Shown: positions 6,904 through 10,402 of the stretch, piece by piece
Numbering within the stretch: the first letter of the stretch is position 1
How the letters are laid out: every line of letters starts with the position of its first letter
Assembly: GCA_007127015.1 (NCBI GenBank)
Contig: SLAE01000184.1
Location: 1-10,402 of the forward strand
DNA length: 10,402 nucleotides
Reading direction: 5' to 3'
Source: Desulfonatronospira sp.
Lineage (GTDB): Bacteria; Desulfobacterota; Desulfovibrionia; Desulfovibrionales; Desulfonatronovibrionaceae
Position numbers and translations under genes: made by a program
The notes under the pieces: generated by a model
What the model was told of the DNA's origin: nothing
Database searches by the model: none
What the model saw: only the letters and a program-made list of their open reading frames with translations

Positions 6904-7314
6904 CTAGATTCCTGAGCGAATTTTTTGTGAGAAGGCTTGCATCTGCTCCTCGCTTTCATATTTGTCCTGGGGCCAGAGCTGCAGACCATCCCCATGAAAG
7001 CGCGGGATCATATGCCAGTGAGCATGCATGACCAATTGTCCTGCAGCTTTAAAATTGTTCATGTTCACGTTGAAACCGTCAGCTCCAAGTCCTTTGAGCA
7101 TGCCTTTAGCGACGATGCTGATGACTTCGTGCATTTCACCGGCAAGTTCAGGTGAAATTTCCAGAATATTTTCCGCGTGCGTCTTGGGTATTACCAGGCA
7201 GTGCCCTTTTGCGGCAGGTGCAATGTCCAGAAAACACAGGATCGATTCATTTTCATAGACTTTGACACATGGAATATCTCCGTTGACCATCTTGCAAAAG
7301 ATACAATCCTGCAT
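6904..7314 (-). CDS. HIT (histidine triad) family nucleotide-binding protein
   Basis: This is a 136-residue HIT/HINT-type protein, a family of nucleotide hydrolases or transferases acting on adenosine phosphoramidates and dinucleoside polyphosphates. The N-terminal CIFC (C4, C7) is the metal-site motif of the HINT-like branch. DIAPAAKGHCLVIPK (30-44) and the catalytic HAHWHMIPR (H97, H99, H101) are all intact. Length and layout are complete. The ATG has AGGAGG with a five-base spacer. Substrate specificity cannot be read from the sequence. The gene is followed on the same strand by the IHF-like gene and shares an upstream region with the divergent radical SAM gene. Confidence 0.92.
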   Translation of the reverse strand: MQDCIFCKMVNGDIPCVKVYENESILCFLDIAPAAKGHCLVIPKTHAENILEISPELAGEMHEVISIVAKGMLKGLGADGFNVNMNNFKAAGQLVMHAHWHMIPRFHGDGLQLWPQDKYESEEQMQAFSQKIRSGI

Positions 7315-7372
7315 TTCTGCCTCCTTGCTCCCCTGGGTCCGGCAACAGCAAAGCTGATTAACAACTTGAATC

Positions 7373-7395
7373 GTTTGTAAGTTTTTTATACAAAC
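7373..7395. promoter_or_regulatory. Inverted repeat in the divergent HIT / radical SAM promoter region
   Basis: A perfect 7-bp inverted repeat, GTTTGTA-N9-TACAAAC, sits in the 116-base gap between the two divergent starts. On the minus strand TATAAA at 7385-7390 overlaps one arm and could be a -10 element, with TTGCAA at 7406-7411 as -35 (15-base spacer, short). On the plus strand TATACA at 7387-7392 is similarly placed. A repeat overlapping both candidate -10 boxes could co-regulate both genes. The promoter assignments are tentative. Confidence 0.35.
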
Positions 7396-7430
7396 CTTTA
7401 ACTTTTTGCAACCCCTGCACTTTTAAATTT

Positions 7431-8474
7431 ATGGATTCAGAATATTTATCATTCCAGCATCCGGAACCGCCAAAAACAAAGATCCGTCTTCATCCTGTTT
7501 TTCTGCCTTTTGCCGGCTGCCCTTTTCGCTGCATCTATTGTTCTCAGAAACTGCAGACCGGAACGGACATGCTTGCTGCAGAAAAAACAGCCAGAGAAGT
7601 ATTCGCTTTTCTTTCATCGAATTTTACCCGGAGCAGGAAACCTGTATCTCTGGGTTTTTTCGGAGGGACTTTTACAGCCATGCCCCTAAAAGATCAGCTG
7701 CTTCTTCTGAATATGGCTCATGAGCTCAAAAAGCTGGGAGCTGTTGAGCATGTCCGCTGCTCCACTCGCCCTGATTGCGTGGATGAAAAAACAATCATAC
7801 TTTTGAAAAGTTATAAAATGGACATGATCGAACTGGGCATCCAAAGCTTTGACGGCCGCTCACTTGCCGGCTCCAGGCGCGGATATACGGGAGCTCAGGC
7901 TCTGGCTGCCGCCGACAGGATCAAAAAGGCCGGTCTTGAACTGGGTATTCAGCTCATGCCCGGACTGCCGGGCTCCAGAGCATCAGCTTTCTTAAAAGAT
8001 ACTGAAATTACATCCGGTCTTAAGCCGGCAGCTGTGCGCTTATATCCTTGTCTGGTCGTGCAGGACACCCCCCTGGCCGTGCTTTGGAACGAAAATAAGT
8101 TTCAGCCCTGGAACCTCAAAAAAACGCAAAGTCTTATTTCCAAAGCCCTTCTAAGATTCTGGAGCAGAAACATTCCGGTCATCCGTATCGGGCTGGCTCC
8201 GGAAAATTCTCTTTTGTCCGGAATATTGGCTGGTCCCTGGCATCCGGCGCTGGGTTCAATATGCCGAAGTCAGGCTTTGGCCACATACATTTTGGCAAGA
8301 ACGGCAGGCAAAAAAATCAAGCAAATATTCGTACCCGGGAGGTACCAGAGCGATTTCTGGGGTTTTAAAAAGAAAAATTCGAGTGTGTTCCTTAAACGGG
8401 GTATAAGCACAGAAAATGTACGTCTGAGTCAGGGGGAGCTTTTTGAACTGGTTTTCGAACCTAATCGCTTTTAA
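7431..8474 (+). CDS. Elp3-like radical SAM protein (no acetyltransferase domain)
   Basis: This 347-residue radical S-adenosylmethionine enzyme carries the [4Fe-4S] motif CPFRCIYC, with Cys30, Cys34 and Cys37 in CxxxCxxC spacing. Further family marks are GFFGGTF (75-81), STRPD (111-115), ELGIQS (134-139) and QLMPGLPG (174-181), typical of the Elp3/HemN-like fold. The C-terminal part contains RIGLAPEN and AGPWHPALG, a pattern I associate with stand-alone Elp3-like bacterial radical SAM proteins of unknown substrate. A GNAT acetyltransferase domain, present in true Elp3, is absent. The ATG at 7431 has no clear Shine-Dalgarno, but the next methionine (residue 47) falls after the cluster motif, so the start must lie at or near 7431. 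The last 14 bases overlap the end of thrC tail to tail. The family is firm; the substrate is unknown. Confidence 0.85.
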   Translation: MDSEYLSFQHPEPPKTKIRLHPVFLPFAGCPFRCIYCSQKLQTGTDMLAAEKTAREVFAFLSSNFTRSRKPVSLGFFGGTFTAMPLKDQLLLLNMAHELKKLGAVEHVRCSTRPDCVDEKTIILLKSYKMDMIELGIQSFDGRSLAGSRRGYTGAQALAAADRIKKAGLELGIQLMPGLPGSRASAFLKDTEITSGLKPAAVRLYPCLVVQDTPLAVLWNENKFQPWNLKKTQSLISKALLRFWSRNIPVIRIGLAPENSLLSGILAGPWHPALGSICRSQALATYILARTAGKKIKQIFVPGRYQSDFWGFKKKNSSVFLKRGISTENVRLSQGELFELVFEPNRF

Positions 8475-9906
8475 GCCCCAGCACCCTGATTACCTTTTCT
8501 GCCGCGGCCCTGGTAAATTCTTCCTGGCTCATGCGCTCTTTTTCAACTTCGCTTAAGATTTGTTTAGGGCTGTTTACATACTCATCTTTAGGGACAATGT
8601 CGTAGCCGGATGGAAAAGAGCCGCTGAAATACATTTCCTGGAAATTACTGAACTTTAGAGCATGGGCAGTGGAGTCCAGGATGGCCAGTTCATTCTTGTC
8701 CATCAGTCTGAGTTCCCTGGCCCGCATCAGTCCTGCCAGACATTCTCCTCCCTGAGTACAGGTAATATGACCATTTTGATTGGCCAGGAGCATGGACTCA
8801 ATTATTGCCTGCTCCTCCACCTGGACTACATTGAAAGTTCCCCTCCCCTGCACTTTTTCATAGATGCAGGCCAGATCCCTTACCCTGGGGAAGGACACCG
8901 GGTTGCCGATCATCGCGGCCTGAGCCACGCTTGGACTTACCTGCACCGGAGAAAAGCTTCTTTGTTCCGGTTTTTGCTGATAATACCTGAAGACTGGATC
9001 GGCATGTCTTGACTGGACGCCGAATATTCTGGGCAGAACCGTAATCAATCCCAGATCCTTAAGCTTTAAAAAGCCGCTCATAATGGCTGTTATATTGCCG
9101 GCGTTGCCAATAGGCACGAACAGGGCTGTATCTTGCATATCCCAGTCAAGCCACTGAGCCACTTCAAAGGCGTAGCTTTCCTGGCCGAGGATACGCCAGG
9201 CATTCTTGGAATTAAGCAGAGCCACCTTGAAGTTATCCGCAAGAAATTCCACCACCCGCATACAGTCGTCAAACACTCCGGGCAGTTCAATGACCAGAGC
9301 GCCGCTGCCCAGGGGCTGGGACAGCTGTTGACTGGTAACCTTGCCATGAGGAAGAAGAACCACTGACTTGATGCGGTTGTCTGCGTACGCGGCATAAAGA
9401 GCGGCCGAGGCCGAGGTATCGCCGGTTGAAGCACAGATGGCCACAACCTGATCCCAGTTCTTCTCCCGCACCAGACGTCCCAGATAGCTGAAAGCACAGG
9501 CCATGCCCCGGTCTTTGAACGAGGCGCTGGGATTTTGTCCGTCATTCTTAAAAGCCAGATTCTGGCCCACATTTTTCCGGAGCCTGTCTGAAGCGAATAT
9601 TATGGGAGTGTTTCCCTCTCCTAAATAAACTATATCCTGTTCACTGAATACGGGAGCTATGAGTTCATAAAACCTGAATATTCCCCTCAATGCAGTAATT
9701 TTGCCGGCTGCGCGGGCATCAAAGAGCGCTCGCCATTTTTCCCCGGAAACCTCTTTCAGGTTTGGAAAGTTATGATCTTTTAACAGAAAGACGCTGCCGC
9801 ATTCAGGACAGGTATAATAAAGCTCATCACCGGGGTACTCCTTCTCACAGCCCAGGCAATGGTATCTTAAATCTCCGCGGTAAGCGGGAAAACCGCTTTT
9901 AATCAT
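8461..9906 (-). CDS. thrC: Threonine synthase (PLP-dependent)
   Basis: Threonine synthase converts O-phosphohomoserine to threonine and phosphate, the last step of threonine biosynthesis in the cytoplasm. PLP-fold marks are GEGNTP (near 96), NPSASFKDRGM with the Schiff-base lysine (near 131) and the phosphate-binding loop STGDTSAS (near 160). The N-terminus carries a zinc-ribbon-like CxxC...CxxC (residues 17, 20, 33 and 36 from the start used here), present in some bacterial threonine synthases. Length is about 481 residues, normal for the family. I prefer the ATG at 9906 over the one at 9915: the only Shine-Dalgarno, AAGGA, abuts the first ATG with no spacer but is nine bases from the second. 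It lies 80 bases downstream of the ubiA-type gene on the same strand and converges with the radical SAM gene, overlapping it by 14 bases. Confidence 0.92.
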   Translation of the reverse strand: MIKSGFPAYRGDLRYHCLGCEKEYPGDELYYTCPECGSVFLLKDHNFPNLKEVSGEKWRALFDARAAGKITALRGIFRFYELIAPVFSEQDIVYLGEGNTPIIFASDRLRKNVGQNLAFKNDGQNPSASFKDRGMACAFSYLGRLVREKNWDQVVAICASTGDTSASAALYAAYADNRIKSVVLLPHGKVTSQQLSQPLGSGALVIELPGVFDDCMRVVEFLADNFKVALLNSKNAWRILGQESYAFEVAQWLDWDMQDTALFVPIGNAGNITAIMSGFLKLKDLGLITVLPRIFGVQSRHADPVFRYYQQKPEQRSFSPVQVSPSVAQAAMIGNPVSFPRVRDLACIYEKVQGRGTFNVVQVEEQAIIESMLLANQNGHITCTQGGECLAGLMRARELRLMDKNELAILDSTAHALKFSNFQEMYFSGSFPSGYDIVPKDEYVNSPKQILSEVEKERMSQEEFTRAAAEKVIRVLGLKSD

Positions 9907-9915
9907 ATCCAGCAT

Positions 9916-9920
9916 TCCTT
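9916..9920 (-). promoter_or_regulatory. Ribosome binding site deciding the thrC start
   Basis: AAGGA on the minus strand directly touches an ATG at 9915, leaving no spacer for initiation, and is nine bases from the in-frame ATG at 9906. The second ATG is therefore the likelier start and shortens the protein by three residues. Confidence 0.55.
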
Positions 9921-9986
9921 ACTTTTTTATTTTAATCCCCTTGAATCCGTGAAGTCATCTTTTCCGCCTAATTATCCCTGCATCCG

Positions 9987-10402
9987 CTATCCCAAAAAAA
10001 CGTGCCCCAGGGCTCCTGCCAGCAGCAGCACTGAGATCACCCCGTTTAAAGTAAAAAAGGATACATTCAGTTTTTCCAGATTGTCAGGGGAAATCATTCT
10101 ATGTTCCAGATAAAGCACTGCAGCAACCACGATCCAGGCCAGAAAATAAGGCCAGGTTGCCCCCACAGCCACCCCGGCCAGGAGAAAAAAAAGTGCGGCA
10201 TTGACATGACTGAACCCGGACAGGGCAAAAGAAGTCTTCAGACCCAGTCGGGCTGGAATTGATCTGAGACCTGTTTTCTTGTCGAAATCTACATCCTGGC
10301 TGGCATAGAGTATATCAAACCCAGCCACCCAGAACAGAACCCCGAGAAAAAGAAATACTCCAGGTAAAGTCAGTTCCGGAGCATAGGCAATCCATCCGGC
10401 CA
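9987..10402 (-). CDS. ubiA: UbiA-family prenyltransferase, 5' part missing (UbiA/MqnP type)
   Basis: This is the C-terminal part of an integral-membrane aromatic prenyltransferase that attaches a polyprenyl tail to a ring precursor of quinones. The second aspartate-rich motif, GFDILYASQDVDFD, is intact (about 10283-10324) and followed by GLRSIPARLGL, both characteristic of the 4-hydroxybenzoate prenyltransferase branch. At least three hydrophobic segments follow, around 10150-10205, 10105-10145 and the last 30 residues. The frame is open to the right edge. The first Asp motif and N-terminal helices lie outside the window. A sulfate reducer makes menaquinone, often by the futalosine route, so the gene may be mqnP; the sequence alone does not decide. 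It is followed by thrC on the same strand with no terminator seen between. Confidence 0.85.
   Translation of the reverse strand, partial: AGWIAYAPELTLPGVFLFLGVLFWVAGFDILYASQDVDFDKKTGLRSIPARLGLKTSFALSGFSHVNAALFFLLAGVAVGATWPYFLAWIVVAAVLYLEHRMISPDNLEKLNVSFFTLNGVISVLLLAGALGHVFLG

Noticed and set aside
9921..9986. Terminator between the ubiA-type gene and thrC
   Set aside because: No inverted repeat followed by a T run on the minus strand could be found; the T/A runs near 9923-9936 have no stem before them.

Overview
The window looks like part of the chromosome of a strictly anaerobic, hydrogen-metabolising bacterium, most likely a sulfate reducer of the Desulfobacterota (Desulfovibrionales-like). 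The pointers are an Mvh-type [NiFe] hydrogenase with a heterodisulfide-reductase-type HdrA, two in-frame selenocysteine codons, an IHF/HU protein beside a HIT protein, an RlpA lipoprotein with a SPOR domain, and a UbiA/MqnP-type prenyltransferase. Base composition is moderate, apart from one very AT-rich intergenic stretch. The order-level placement is an inference; no rRNA or tRNA is present to test it.

Left half (1-5463, minus strand): a tight operon read right to left as hdrA - mvhD - mvhG - mvhA, with mvhA running off the left edge. MvhA oxidises or evolves H2, MvhG and MvhD carry electrons through Fe-S clusters, and HdrA holds the flavin at which electron bifurcation or confurcation would occur. 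Both hdrA and mvhD contain an in-frame TGA exactly where relatives carry a conserved cysteine. Each TGA is followed at the right distance by a hairpin with a five-base apical loop, as expected of a bacterial SECIS element. I therefore read both as full-length selenoproteins and not as broken genes. The HdrA here is a long tandem form of about 1025 residues with two FAD modules. No hdrB or hdrC lies upstream of it.

Middle (5464-5746): an AT-rich divergent regulatory region with a 26-base inverted repeat near rlpA and a terminator-like hairpin pointing toward hdrA.

Right half (5747-10402): housekeeping genes. rlpA (+) converges with an ihfA-like gene (-), and their stop codons overlap in one TTAA. 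A HIT-family gene (-) lies upstream of ihfA, and the two are separated by a perfect 8-bp inverted repeat. A divergent Elp3-like radical SAM gene (+) follows, with another perfect inverted repeat in the shared promoter region. It converges with thrC (-), which lies downstream of a truncated ubiA/mqnP-type gene (-) at the right edge. No mobile element, CRISPR array or structural RNA gene was seen.
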